A stretch of 64,000 nucleotides of DNA from Anthostomella pinea (Eukaryota; Ascomycota; Sordariomycetes; Xylariales; Xylariaceae), in the NCBI GenBank assembly GCA_963556695.1, contig CAUWAG010000012.1:4402001-4466000 (forward strand). Reading direction: 5' to 3'. Below, in pieces: positions 1 to 11,600 of the stretch. The notes below the pieces were generated by a model. The model was not told the DNA's origin and searched no databases. It saw only the letters and a list, made by a program, of their open reading frames with translations. The position numbers and the translations under genes were made by a program. Within the stretch, counting starts at the first letter, position 1; each line of letters opens with the position of its first letter.

Positions 1-477
1 TTCGAGATGGAGACATACCACTTCTCGGGATCACGGTTCAGAATGATGACCTTGGCTTCGGGGTACACCTCGGAAAGCTCAACTGCGAAGTAGCCCCCTG
101 GAGCATCAACAACAGCCTAGGACGATTAGATATACTTTTCCTCCGCGGCCTGCAAGAGACTTACCTGGCACTCTTTGAGCAGTTGATCCCACTGAGCACG
201 CGTGAGGTTCTTGCCCTCTTTCTTGGCCTTGATGGCGGCTTCCCAAAGCTTGTAGTCATCGGGACTATCCACGTAGGTCGTCATGTGGTAAACATCATGG
301 ATTCCAAGCTGTTCCAATGCCAACTTCATAGCTATTAAACGATTTAGCAGGTCTCACTACAACAGGAGTAGATGTCGTACATGATGTTCCAGTTCGAGGT
401 AGACTGCAGACGATCACCTTCATAGGCACCGAAGGCCGCGGTGGTTGGCCACCAGATACGCTGGTTTTGGACGACAT
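1..477 (-). CDS. Sulfotransferase-like P-loop protein (Sulfotransfer_4 type), 5' part
   Basis: The gene is read leftward from the ATG at 477 and runs off the window. Exons are 477-381, 331-165 and 116-1; the introns 380-332 (49 nt) and 164-117 (48 nt) both have GT-AG ends and join in frame. The N-terminus reads KVIVCSLPRTGTSSMKLALE, a P-loop that in this fungal family binds the 5'-phosphate of a PAPS-type donor. The later segment VILNRDPEKWY matches the second family block. An alternative start is the internal Met at 423, just before KVIVCSLP. These proteins are often annotated as NAD-dependent epimerases, but the P-loop argues for the sulfotransferase fold; the substrate is unknown. The start faces the non-reducing PKS across 1.35 kb, so shared regulation is possible (inference). 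The C-terminal half lies outside the window. Confidence 0.8.
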
Positions 478-1826
478 TTCGAGTGGTGGATGAGTTCGAA
501 GGTTCTCGATTTCGGCTAATGATCACTGTGATGACTTCGTAGTTCTTGAGAGTGGACACGTTCAGTCATATAGGATTAACGTCACGGTCTACTCCGGAGT
601 GAGCTTGTTCCATATCGTTGCACCGGACTTTACCTGCTCGGCGACACACCGGTACCTTATGTGCAACACCACCCCGATATGGACGGTACGTCGTGCTATG
701 TAACACGGAGTAAGGCCTGACTGGATCTCATCCCTTGGCTGGACCCCTTCGTACCAGACTCTTCTGTGTCTATTGCGCTTATCTCATGCCGGCTGAATAG
801 TCAGCAGCCCGGTATCTATTCATGGAATTCAACGCCCATCAGCTAGGACGTGCATAAGCCTATCGACGACTTTCCCGACGAGGAAAGAAGCCACAATATT
901 CGCCAAGCAAGTTGAGGTCTCGTCTACGGTATGTAGCAACCATTGGGGCGGAGCTCACGACCTCGCCCTCGTGAGACCAAAAGTCCGGGCCGTACATCTG
1001 TCATCAGCACCTGGCAACATGCGATCTTGCTTCACGTGTGGTGCACGTGTCGTTCACCCAGGTACTTGGCGGTTTGCCATGTACACTATACGCATGGGCC
1101 TCACACGGCGTTAAGCTTCGATAACCACTCCAGACGATCTGCCCCTTCGCACTCCGAAAGCTGCCATCAGAACGCAAAAGCGTAACTAGCATCATGTAAT
1201 TTGCCACTCGCGTATATGTCTTGCTGCCGCTCCACAGAATATGGCACTCTGGTATACACCCCTGCTGCAGCATGCCTTCTGCCACCACCATCTCGCCCGT
1301 TGGGGACATCTCCATGTCTCAACGCCCGTCTCCGTGAGACCGTCACGCATGTGACATTTCACCTTTGCAAGCCAAGATATGTCAGACTAGGACATTCAGT
1401 AGAGAGCTGAGCTCAGCCAGTGCTACCATAAGCATTTGAGACGGGCCCTTCGCATGTCTCCTCACGCTATAGTGGCCTCAAAGAGACAGTAGAGGCTCAT
1501 GATGGATGAGTTCATAGGACGTTCAACGGTGGCTTGATACCCACCAAAGAAGGTTACATGTCTAGATAGCATGAGATGCAGTACCATCCGAGCCCCATGA
1601 GGAAGGTTGTCAGCTTACAATCGTAGGTTCGTTAGACGCATGAGTCCTTTGTGGCACTGACCTTGTTGCCTTACCACCCCCCTGGTGCCAGTATAATCTC
1701 CGTGTCAGTCATCAACACTCCTACGCTAACGCCGTGTAAGTCTGTATATATGCCACGATGCCAGCTTCGAAGAAGGCTTCCATCTTCCAATTATCGTAAG
1801 CCCCTCGATCATCCGAACTTGTAAGC
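478..1826. other. Divergent intergenic region between sulfotransferase-like gene and NR-PKS
   Basis: These 1.35 kb separate two divergent start codons. The open frames here overlap one another on both strands and show no protein-family resemblance, so I call no gene. The stretch is the likely promoter region for both flanking genes. I see no transcription-factor site that I can defend. Confidence 0.5.
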
Positions 1827-4800
1827 ATGGCATCAACTCGGCATCACGTGTTTCTCTTCGGAGACCAGACCGACGACGTGACGTCTGCCGTCCACTCCTT
1901 ATACGCCATAAGCCGACGATCCGGTCTCCTGACGAAGTTTCTCCGAGAAGCTTCAGATGTCTGCCAGATCGAGTTTGGCAAGTTGGAACCGTGCTTCCGT
2001 AGCGAGACGCCCCCTTTCGAATCCCTCCTCGAGCTGTCAGAGCAGCATGCGAAGACAGATGGATCACCAGTCCTAGTAGCATCTACGCTGTCTTACTTCT
2101 CCCGCTTGGGAGAGCTTATTGTGTAAGTTCATGAACGACATCGGAAGATTATTGATACTAACGACTCCATCAGTCGCGCAGAGGAGGACCACACTCTCTT
2201 GACATCGGACCGTAGTATAATTGGATTATGCATAAGTTTATTCCCAGCCGCCCTTGCGGGTACCGCCCAGAGTGCCTCCGAGCTTGCAAAGCTCTCTGTG
2301 GAGGCCTTTCCTACATACTTCGCCCTCGTCGTCAGCAATCACTACCGAACAAAGCGTATCGAATGGGCTCACGGCCACTGGTCCTATCTGGTGATGAAGC
2401 CATCAGACATGGATCTCCAACCGTTGCTTGATAGGTTTCACGAGGCACAGGTATGCTGCCCTAGTCACACAGGTATAACAAGCACTAAGATTTCAGGATG
2501 TTCCGGCCCACAGACATACATGGATTGGCGTCGTTGGTCGCACCTGGGTCACAGTCAGTGGCCCGCCGTCAACACTCAAGCAACTCATTGCGTTCTCTGC
2601 CGAGCTGCGAGCTTTACCTGGCATGGACCTGCCTGTAGCCGGTGCTGTCCATGCTCCCCATCTTCCACCGCTCGAGGTCGATATACTGGCCAAGAAGTCG
2701 GACATATGGAACCTTCCTATCCAACCCAACGCCTGTGTCATGTCGACGGATACGTGCGAACGATATCCGATGAAGACGCTGGGAGAAATACTCCGGCAGA
2801 TCGTACCTGATTGCACACAGGCACGACTGAAGGTTGATGCGACCATCACTGCTACGGCCGAAAGGATTAAGAAAGCTGGTGTTTCCGCAGCTGTCTCTAT
2901 TCTAGGCCCTTCAGCACAGGGAGGGGCTTTGATCAAAGGCCTGAAAATGGCCAAGATCGACACCAAGGTGCTACAAAGACCGAACTACAAGCTCGACGCA
3001 CCACACCGAGCAGGCTCAGGGGCCATAGCCATCGTGGGCATGGCAGGGAGATTTCCTCAGGCCAATGATCTTGAGCAGTTCTGGAAGCTGATTATGGAGG
3101 GCCGGGCAACTCACGAAACGGTAAGCGAGCTCCGCCCTTGCGTGGACTAGGTACACGAGGAGCACCGACTGACAACTATCCCAGGTCCCAGCGAATCGAT
3201 TCAGTATTGCAGACTTTTACGACCCGACGGGAAAGAAGAAGAACAGTACGATAACTTCTGATGGCTGCTTCATGTCAGACCCAGGCAACTTCGACTCCCG
3301 GTTGTTCAACATGTCACCTAGAGAAGCGATGCAAGTTGACCCCGTCCATCGATGCTTCCTGATGGCTTGTCTGGAAGCTCTCGAGAAGTCTGGATACAAT
3401 CCAGACGGAAACCTGGCAGCGGAGAGCAAGCGGACTGCTGTCTACTTCGGCCAGATTGCAGACGCATGGCGAGAGATCAACATGCAGCAAGGTGTAGACG
3501 TCTTCACCGCCCCGGGTCTCCTGAGAGCGTTCTCTCCGGGACGAGTGAACTACCACTTTGGGTTTGAGGGAGGTTCCTATAGCTTGGACGCCGCCTGTTC
3601 ATCGAGTTCGACTTCCATCCAACTCGCCTGTGCCGCCCTGATGAACCGAGACTGCGACATGGCTCTCGCTGGAGGAGCTCAGATTTCCAGCAACCCCTAT
3701 GAGTTCGCCGCATTGGCCACATCTGGCTTCTTGGCGAGGTCCGGTGGCTGCAAGACTTTCCGAGCAGATGCCGACGGATACTGTCGTGGTGAGGGTGTCG
3801 GAGCAGTTGTACTGAAACGACTCGAGGATGCGCTTGCGGACAATGACAACATCGAAGGTCTCATCACCGGCTGGGGACGCAACTACTCTGCGGGCGCTTC
3901 CTCGATCACGCACCCTCACCCAGAGTCTCAGGAGAAGTTGCTTCGCCAGGTCCTGCGTCAAGCCAACGCAAAGCCAAGCGATATTGGATACGTCGAATTA
4001 CACGGGACTGGCACGATCGCTGGCGACATGTCCGAAATGACATTGACGACGAGGATCTTCAACGGCCACTTCAAGCCAGAGAAACCTCTCCACGTCGGAG
4101 CCCTCAAGGCCAACATCGGCCATTCCGAGGCCGCCGCCGGTGTCTCGTCCGTCATCAAGGCGGTGCTCATCACGAAGCGAGGCGTCATCCCACCGCAGGC
4201 GAACATCAACTCCGAGACCAAGTTCCACCCGGGTTTCGCCAACCTCGACATGTCCACCATCAAGATCGACATGGAGCCCGCGACGCTGGACAAGACCAAG
4301 AACAAGATTATGGTCAACAACTTCGACGCTGCGGGAGGAAACACCTGTCTGTTGATCGAGGGCGCGCCGGCACCCGGCGAGAAGAGCGTCGATCCTCGAA
4401 GCTGGCACACTGTCGCCGTATCCGCGCAGACGAACCCGTCGCTCAAGGGCAACAAGCAGCGCCTGCTGGACTACCTAATCAGGCACCCGGAGACAAAGCT
4501 CGCAGACGTCGCCTACTCCACGACGGCTCGCCGCATGCACTACACCCGCAAGTCGCAGTACATGGCGACTTCGACCGAGGACCTGATCTCGCAGCTGCAG
4601 AAGGACGTCGCGAAAGCGAAGCAGGACATCAAGGCGGTCAACTCGAGCCCGGACAACGTCTTTATGTTCACGGGCCAGGGATCGCACTACTCCGGCATGG
4701 CCCACGAGCTGTACAGCACCAGCCCACAGTTCCGCGCCAACATGGTCTCGCTCCAGAAGCACTGCCTCTCGCTCGGTCTGCCGGAGTGGATCGACATCTT

Positions 4801-7800
4801 CACCAACCCAAGCGAGGATCTGGCCGCGTTTTCGGCAACGCAGATGCAGCTTGCGATCGTCTGCCTCGAGCTGGCGTTGGCTGAGCTGTGGCAATCATGG
4901 GGCATCAAACCCAGCATGGTTATGGGACATAGTCTCGGTGAGTACGTCGCTCTCTGCGTCGCTGGTGTGCTGTCGGTTTCAGACACCCTGTGGCTGGTTG
5001 GTAAGCGCGCCACTATGCTGGAGGCGAACTGCAAGAAGGATGAGTATGGCATGCTCTCCATGTCGGCCACCGCATCTGAGGTCGAAACGATGCTCAAGGA
5101 GGGCGGCTTCGAGAAGGACTGCGAGCATGCCTGCTACAACAGCCCCAAGTCCAACGTCGTCAGCGGACCCGTCGCCAGACTGTCCGAGCTAGAGAAGTAT
5201 GTCTCTAAGAAGGGCATGCGTGCGAAGCTCCTGCAGATTCCGTATGCCTTCCACTCCGCACAGCTCGATGATATCTATGAAGATTTCAAGAAGGCTGCTG
5301 GCAGTGTCGCCTACCTCCCACCTCTAGTACCAGTCGCGTCAACCGTCACGGGCGAGATCGTTGACAAGGAAGGTGTCTTCAACGCCAACTATTTAGCCCG
5401 TCACGCACGACAGCCCGTTCGCTTCGCCGATGCCCTGCAGAGCATCCAGAAGTCGCGAGGAAAAGGCCAGGCGCCGCTCTGGCTCGAGGTTGGACCGAGC
5501 CCGATCTGCTCCACCTTGTTGCGCGAGACTCTGGACGTAAATGCATCGGAGCTGCTCACATCCATGAAGTCAGGGGAGAACAACTGGAAGACAATTGCCA
5601 CCTCCATGGGACGTGCCTACGTCGCCGGTTCGTCACTCCACTGGCCCGAGTTCCACAGACATCACACCGATTCTTTGAGGCTCCTGGATCTGCCGACCTA
5701 CTCATTTGACTTGAAGTCGTACTGGAGGGCTTTCACGACCGCGACCGGCGCCTACAGCGGGATCTTTGTAGGCGATGGTCCGCCAGCGGAGTTGTTGGCC
5801 GCGGCCGAGCCCGAAACGCAGTCGAAATTCGTGCCGACAGCCATGGTCCAGAAGCTTCAAGATGAGACGGTCGAGCCTGATAGGGTCGAAGTCACTTTCA
5901 CGACTAGCGTTGCGGATGAGCGGGTGCGCGGGGTTATCAGAGGGCACAACATCGAAGAGACCTGCATCTGCCCAGCCAGCGCATACGTCGACATGGCCCA
6001 AACCGCTGCCCAATACGTGCACAAGCTGGCCCTGCCAGACAAGAAGTCGCTCGGAACGCTCGTCGACCTCGAGCTCATCAACCCGCTGGTACTCAAGGGC
6101 GAGGAGATCACCCAGCTGGTCGAGATAAAGGCCATCGCCGAAAAGAAGGACGACTGGACCGTGTCCGTCAGCTTCCGCTCCAACACCGAGGGCGGCAAGT
6201 TCGACGACAACGGGAAGTGCAAGGTCCTAGCCGCCGACCCGGCCGAGAAGAAGCCCGAGTGGGCTGAGAATGCCGAGCTCGTCAAGAAGCGCATCCACGC
6301 CCTGATGAACCCGGACGCCGACTCCGAGGTCCAGCACCTGCGCCACCGCATCCTTTACAAGCTCTTCGACAACCTGGTCAAGTATGGCAAGCGGTACCAA
6401 GGTATCACAGAGGCGTATGTCGACTACGACATGCACGACGCGGTCGCCAAGATCAAGCTGGTGCCCACCCCCGACTCAGACAAGGGCGCCTTCGTCATTG
6501 ACCCGTACCACAGCGACACCCTCGTCCACCTGGCTGGCTTCCTGCTCAACAGCGACCACGACGACTCCGACGGGCTCCTCAGCTTCTCCTCAGGCCTCAA
6601 CGGCATGATGATGGCGGCCAAGATGGAGCAGGGCAAGGAGTACCTCAGCTATGTGCGCATGCTGACCAACGCCAAGGGAGAGTCCATCGGGGACATCTAC
6701 ATCTTCGACGGAGAAGAGGTTGCTGGAGTCATCGCGGGCCTCAAGTTCCATCAGATGAGACGTGCGGTCATGAAGCTCACCCTTGGATTGCACACCGGAG
6801 CCGGAGTTCCGCAACCGGCGGTCGTAGAAGCTGCTCCACTAGCGAACGGCGCGCCAAACAAGGCAGTCGCCGCGCCAGCTGCAGCTGCTTCGAAGGGTAG
6901 CATGGCCGATGCATTCATTGCTGCGCTCATCTCCGAGACCGGTGTCGACCCCGACGACATGGAAGACTCGACCGAACTGTCAGAGCTGGGCGTCGACTCG
7001 CTCATGGGTGTCGCCATCCTGCAGAAGGTCCAGCGGGACACCGGAGAGACGCTACCCGCGACGATCTTCTTCGAACTCCAGACCGTCGGTGACGTCAGGG
7101 CTCATCTCGGCGGCGACGGCGCAGACGGCGGCAACTCGTCGTCCGAGGAAAATTCGCGGGACGATCTCGTGACGCCCACATACGCCACGAGCGTCTCATC
7201 CCAGACGGACGAGGACGGCGAGGCCAAGCGCGTCGACCCGGCGGACCTGACGAAGAAGTTCACCAGCAACGTGGCGCTCCTGCAGGGCGACGTCAAGTCC
7301 AAACAACGGCCGCTGTTCTTCGTGGCCGGCTCCAGCGGCACGGCGTCCATCTACACGCAACTCCCAAAGCTCGGTTCCGGCACGCCCGTGTACGTGCTCG
7401 AGACGCCGTTCCTCGAGTGCCCGCACGAGATGCGGTACACGCCCGAGGAGATCGCGCCCGTCTACGTGGCGGCGATGAAGGCGGCACAGCCCGCTGGACC
7501 GTACCTGCTCGGCGGGTACTCGGCGGGCGCGGTGCACGCGTACGAGATGGCGCGGCTGCTGCTCAACGGCGGCGAGGAGGTGGAGAAGCTGATCCTGGCG
7601 GACATGAAGGCGCACCGGCCGCACGAGACGTGGACGGAGGCGCCGCGGCCCGAGGACCTGGAGGGGGGCGGACCCGGCGGCGCCGGCGGGGCGGCGTCGA
7701 TGGCGGCCATGGCGGCCGTGGACAAGAACTTCAAGGCGATGCGGTCGTGGGAGCTGGCGCGCGCCAACCGCTTCGCGAGCCTGCAGTGCATGTACGCGTG

Positions 7801-8175
7801 GCGGCCGACGCCCATGGTGCCGTCGCGGCGCCCGACCAAGGGCACCGTCATGGTGTGGGCGCGCTGGGGCATGTGCGAGCGCTTCAAGGTCCCCGGCATG
7901 GAGGCCGACCCCGTCGTCAACCCCATGGCCGCCGAGAGCCGCGACTACAAGAACTGGTTCTACTCGCGCCGCCACACGTACAACGCCAATGGCTGGGATG
8001 TGCTGGTGGGCGATGTCGAGACCCATGTCGTCGATGGCGACCATTGGAACATGCTGGAGCCGCCCTATGTAAGTCCCCTTTACTGCATATTTTCTCTGTC
8101 AGTTTCGAGACTAACATTTGAAAATAGGCTGCGGATCTCACCAAGAAGATCAACGAGGCTATTGTAAGCCTGTAA
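1827..8175 (+). CDS. Non-reducing iterative polyketide synthase (SAT-KS-AT-PT-ACP-TE)
   Basis: The exons are 1827-2122, 2174-2450, 2497-3120, 3185-8068 and 8128-8175. They sum to 6129 nt and give 2042 aa. All introns are short GT-AG; the first has a perfect TACTAAC branch site. Domains in order: SAT with Cys118 in GLCIS and a later HAPHL motif; KS from about residue 372 with Cys537 in DAACSSS and the HGTGT and NIGHSE histidine motifs; AT with Ser982 in GHSLGEY; product template with His1320 (RGHN) and Asp1510 (YHSDT); one ACP with Ser1671 (GVDSL); thioesterase with Ser1845 (GYSAG) and His2019 (GDHWN). Such enzymes build an aromatic polyketide from malonyl-CoA without ketoreduction, and the TE releases or cyclises it. 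The product cannot be told from sequence alone. The TE carries a Gly/Ala-rich insert near 7660-7710. All catalytic residues appear present, although the SAT motif departs from the usual GxCxG. Confidence 0.93.
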
Positions 8176-8466
8176 CTGAGGTGTCTGAGTACCAAGGGGG
8201 CTTGTATATGAGCAATTCCGTGGAACATTCTCTCTGTTCATGTTTGTGGCATTCTCGTTGGGCTATAGGCGTTAGGTCATGTGTATTCTAGACAGTAGAT
8301 AGGAGAATCACCCCGAGTCGACATAGAACCGTGTGAAACAGAACTCATATTGAGTAGATTCTCAAGTCATCACAGCTTGCTTCCTCTACCATCAACTCGC
8401 CACCAGATCACGACGTTTTGGTTGGTTGTTGAACGCCCTATCGCTGCTGATTGCCATACCAACATC

Positions 8467-10178
8467 CTAGCAATCAACCGTGATGCGCCCTTTTCCGCGA
8501 CTAACACATGAGAGCATGCTGGTTTCCTTCTGCTCGTCGTCAAGCGCTACACCCTGGTGTATGATGTCGCCCTTGCAATGATTCACCATTAATGACCCGC
8601 AGTTTCCGACCAGACATGACGAATCAAGGTCGAACCCAGCTTCGTTGAGAACTTGCAGGAGTGACTTCTCACCGGGTATTTGCAAGACCTTCCCAGTGGC
8701 TTTGATCTCGGCCTCGAATGGGTCACCAGTGCCCGTTGCTGCTCCGCCGAACTCCTCGAAATGGGTGTGGGATTTGGGATATCCCAGTTGCTTCGTGTGC
8801 GTGCGACATGCTTCGAGAAGAGATGTCGGGCCGCAGCAGTAGATGATGGCCTCGCGATCAGTACTGTTTGATGCAGGTGGCACGACGTCAGCAACGCGAA
8901 GTCGCTGACCTTCGGACCTGGCATATACAGTGGTCTGGTTGGAGGGTAGTTGGTCCAAGTAGGCGGTGTCTTGCCTACTTAGTGCACCTCAACCTGCGCG
9001 GATTCCTTGACTAGGGTTTTGATTTCACTGAGGAACGCAGTAACACCAATTCCACCAAGGATGAATATGTGCCGCTTTGTCCCGAATCGATATTGGTCGT
9101 TTTGCTTCTTCGGCGCGTTGTGGCCTTTGGCGACCTTCAGCGTGTGGCCTATATTCATATAGTCGTGTAGATAGAGTGAACCACCTCGTGAGTTATCGTC
9201 CTTCGCAATGCCGAGCTCAAAGGATTTCATGTCCCCGGATACGACAGAGTAAGCTCGAGTGTACTTTTTGTCCGGGCCAAACTTGACTCGTACATGGGGA
9301 AAGCGGCCAAACTGCAGGTCCTCCGCTTCGATGTCTGTATCTTCGGCGTTGAAGACGAACTTCTGGATCCTCGGTGTCAGTGGCGTCTTCTCGACCAGCT
9401 TATATGAGCGCCAAGGCACAGTGATATCGCCCTGCAGCCGACCACTCATGTCCTCAGCGCCGGCTAAGAGTCGCTGTTCGAGCAGTTCGACGAGCTCCTG
9501 GCCCAATCCTGGTAATGCGATGATCTCAGCTATCGCCTCCATGTTGCTCCCATCCTTGTACAGGTAGTGCTGCACCCGCCGGACAGACCATGTCGGATTG
9601 AGACGTTCAATGAGCTCCATGTCGTCGCCCTCTTGGACCAACCCGTCCTGGATGGTGCAATACAGCCATCCGGTATTGCCAGTACTCTGGGCTAGGCTCG
9701 ACATCTTCTTGTACTCAAAGCGATGGTTCAGCTTATAGCAGGGCTGTCGGGGCATTGTCACCTGGATGATGGCGTCAGGACCCAGGCGGAACTTATCGCC
9801 GATGCAGAGATTGGTCTCAGAGAGATGTCGCGTCGATATGTTCTCCCCGAAAGCGCCAATCTTGAAGCGGTGGTCCCGATCGGGCAAGATCTTCTTCCAC
9901 TCCTCATAGTGTCGCGGGTCATACTGGTGAACGGCGTTGTCGGGCCCCTGGTGCATGAAAAAGTCGCGCTCGTCGCCCACGAAGCCGAAACTGGTGAGCT
10001 GGACCCTGCCCTGGCGCGGCTGTTTGTTAATGGCCGATGAGATCTTGACGCCGGCAAAGGGTCGGACTTTCCCTGTTCGCAAACTTAGCACAGTGTCCTT
10101 CGGAGGTAACGGAGGCAACGGAGGTGATGGCGCTAGAACCGGATCTGACCCCGAGATAGTGAGGGCCGGGGAGCCCAT
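8467..10178 (-). CDS. MOSC domain / ferredoxin-reductase fusion protein, frameshifted
   Basis: Reading leftward from the ATG at 10178, the first frame encodes about 399 residues and stops at 8979. The frame resumes about 20 nt later as a second frame through 8467 (about 170 residues). No intron can bridge them, because conserved coding abuts on both sides (...SAQVEVH, then DTAYLDQLP). Domains: an N-terminal MOSC domain (GDERDFFMHQ, then MPRQPCYKLN), a 3-alpha linker, a reductase FAD-binding barrel (RAYSVVSG), an NAD-binding part (FILGGIGVTAF, then IIYCCGPTSL) and a C-terminal plant-type ferredoxin domain. MOSC-reductase fusions move electrons from NAD(P)H through flavin and Fe-S to a partner, here unknown. 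The third cluster cysteine is replaced by Leu (CLVGNCGSL). The gene is convergent with the PKS, 291 bp apart. It is a recent pseudogene, or an assembly error lies at 8960-8980. Confidence 0.75.
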
Positions 10179-11600
10179 GTCTGAATGAACTAGGCGGCTT
10201 TTCTTCACCGTAATTTTGGATGAAGAAGACCCGTTAGCCTTGAATAGGACCAAATCCACGGGTATAGCTTTGAAGAATGAGTAATGAAGAAGATAGGAGA
10301 GAGAGCCCCGAGAGATAAGCAAAGGCCGAGGAGACTAAGCCGAGGGCAACCTGTGGCTCCTCAACCCATTTTCCAGCCACAATGACGGATGGGTCACGGA
10401 CCAGGGTACAAGGTACCTTGGAGCCCAACTGGTACCCATCTGTACCAGATTCGTACCCGACTGGGATGATAGCTACTTCTGGGATGGGGACACCACCCAT
10501 CCCTTCTTTCAATCAAGCAACTTCCAGAATACAGACCAATAGCCACCATTCGTGACCCTGGTCCTTATTCTGGATACCGCTACCACAAGGCACAAACCTA
10601 GCCGCTTATAGGGATATCGCTCGGCGATCCCCCACTTTTGACTTCTGGATAGCTGCATAGATCCCGGGTGGAGATAGACCTCCGGATCAGCACCCGTTCA
10701 TGTTTTGTTTCTGCTTCAACAATTCATGCCTCAATTCGGCGAACCTTCTTCTAGAGGTCACACCCGAGAGATGCCATCGGACGACACGACAGGCAAGTAT
10801 GCTACAGTCAGCGGCACCAGAGCCACGGGCTGGTAACGGTTCTTCCTGCATGGATGCTCCTCCATACCAGCATACCTGATGAGTGTCAACTGATCCAATA
10901 CTAAAATAGCCGCGAAGGGTGGCGCCGAGGAGCCAACGACTGCAAGTTCATGAGGATGTCACTGTCAGACATGTTTGGTGGAGCCTACTTTACTTCGGAC
11001 GGCTCTTCTACTCTTTAGTAAGCCATGACGACTTAGACTTGAGCTGGTGCCGATCAGACTGATGAAGTGAGGCGGCGCCAGCCTCTCGTGAGCCCATTCC
11101 AATCCAGTCCATTTCAATGTCCATTCCACCAGGTGTGTCCCGTCGAGCTTCGCACGCTGTCGAGTCGCACCCGTGGAAACAGCTTCAATGTTCCTGGGTG
11201 TCGGGCTCCCCCCAGATTCCAATGACGTTTCTTCCTGTCATCCCATCTGAGTGCTGCAGGTAAAGGCGCGGGGCAAGACCAGCCATCGTGCCATGCGATG
11301 CCATGATGATCACGATGTGCCATGTGGCCTCTAGTGTCGAGTGCTAGTACAAGTTTTATTACCCCTACATCGTGGCAGACACTAGTCAGTGAGCCTCCAC
11401 CACCATCGCCGGCGCGAACCTTCTCTCCGCCCGCGTCACCCAGAACCTCATTCTGTCACATCCAAGAGCCTCACCCTACTTGGTACTTGGACCATCCGGC
11501 ATCACCTTGAGGCTTGAGGTCGGGCCGTCACCAAGCATCCTCCTTTACGAGCTCGATCTGATGTTTTCCGCCTTCAAATCAGGCCCAGTTACGATATATA
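10179..11600. other. Divergent intergenic region, MOSC-reductase and histidine kinase genes
   Basis: This is 1.4 kb between two divergent starts. No credible coding frame is visible. Around 10408-10460 there is a cluster of GTACC/GGTACC motifs (about five within roughly 55 bp), which could be a repeated binding site or a chance local repeat. Confidence 0.4.

Noticed and set aside
7196..8044. 282-codon minus-strand frame within the PKS thioesterase
   Set aside because: Shadow of the GC-rich third positions of the real gene; composition is low-complexity Arg/His/Leu with no family resemblance.
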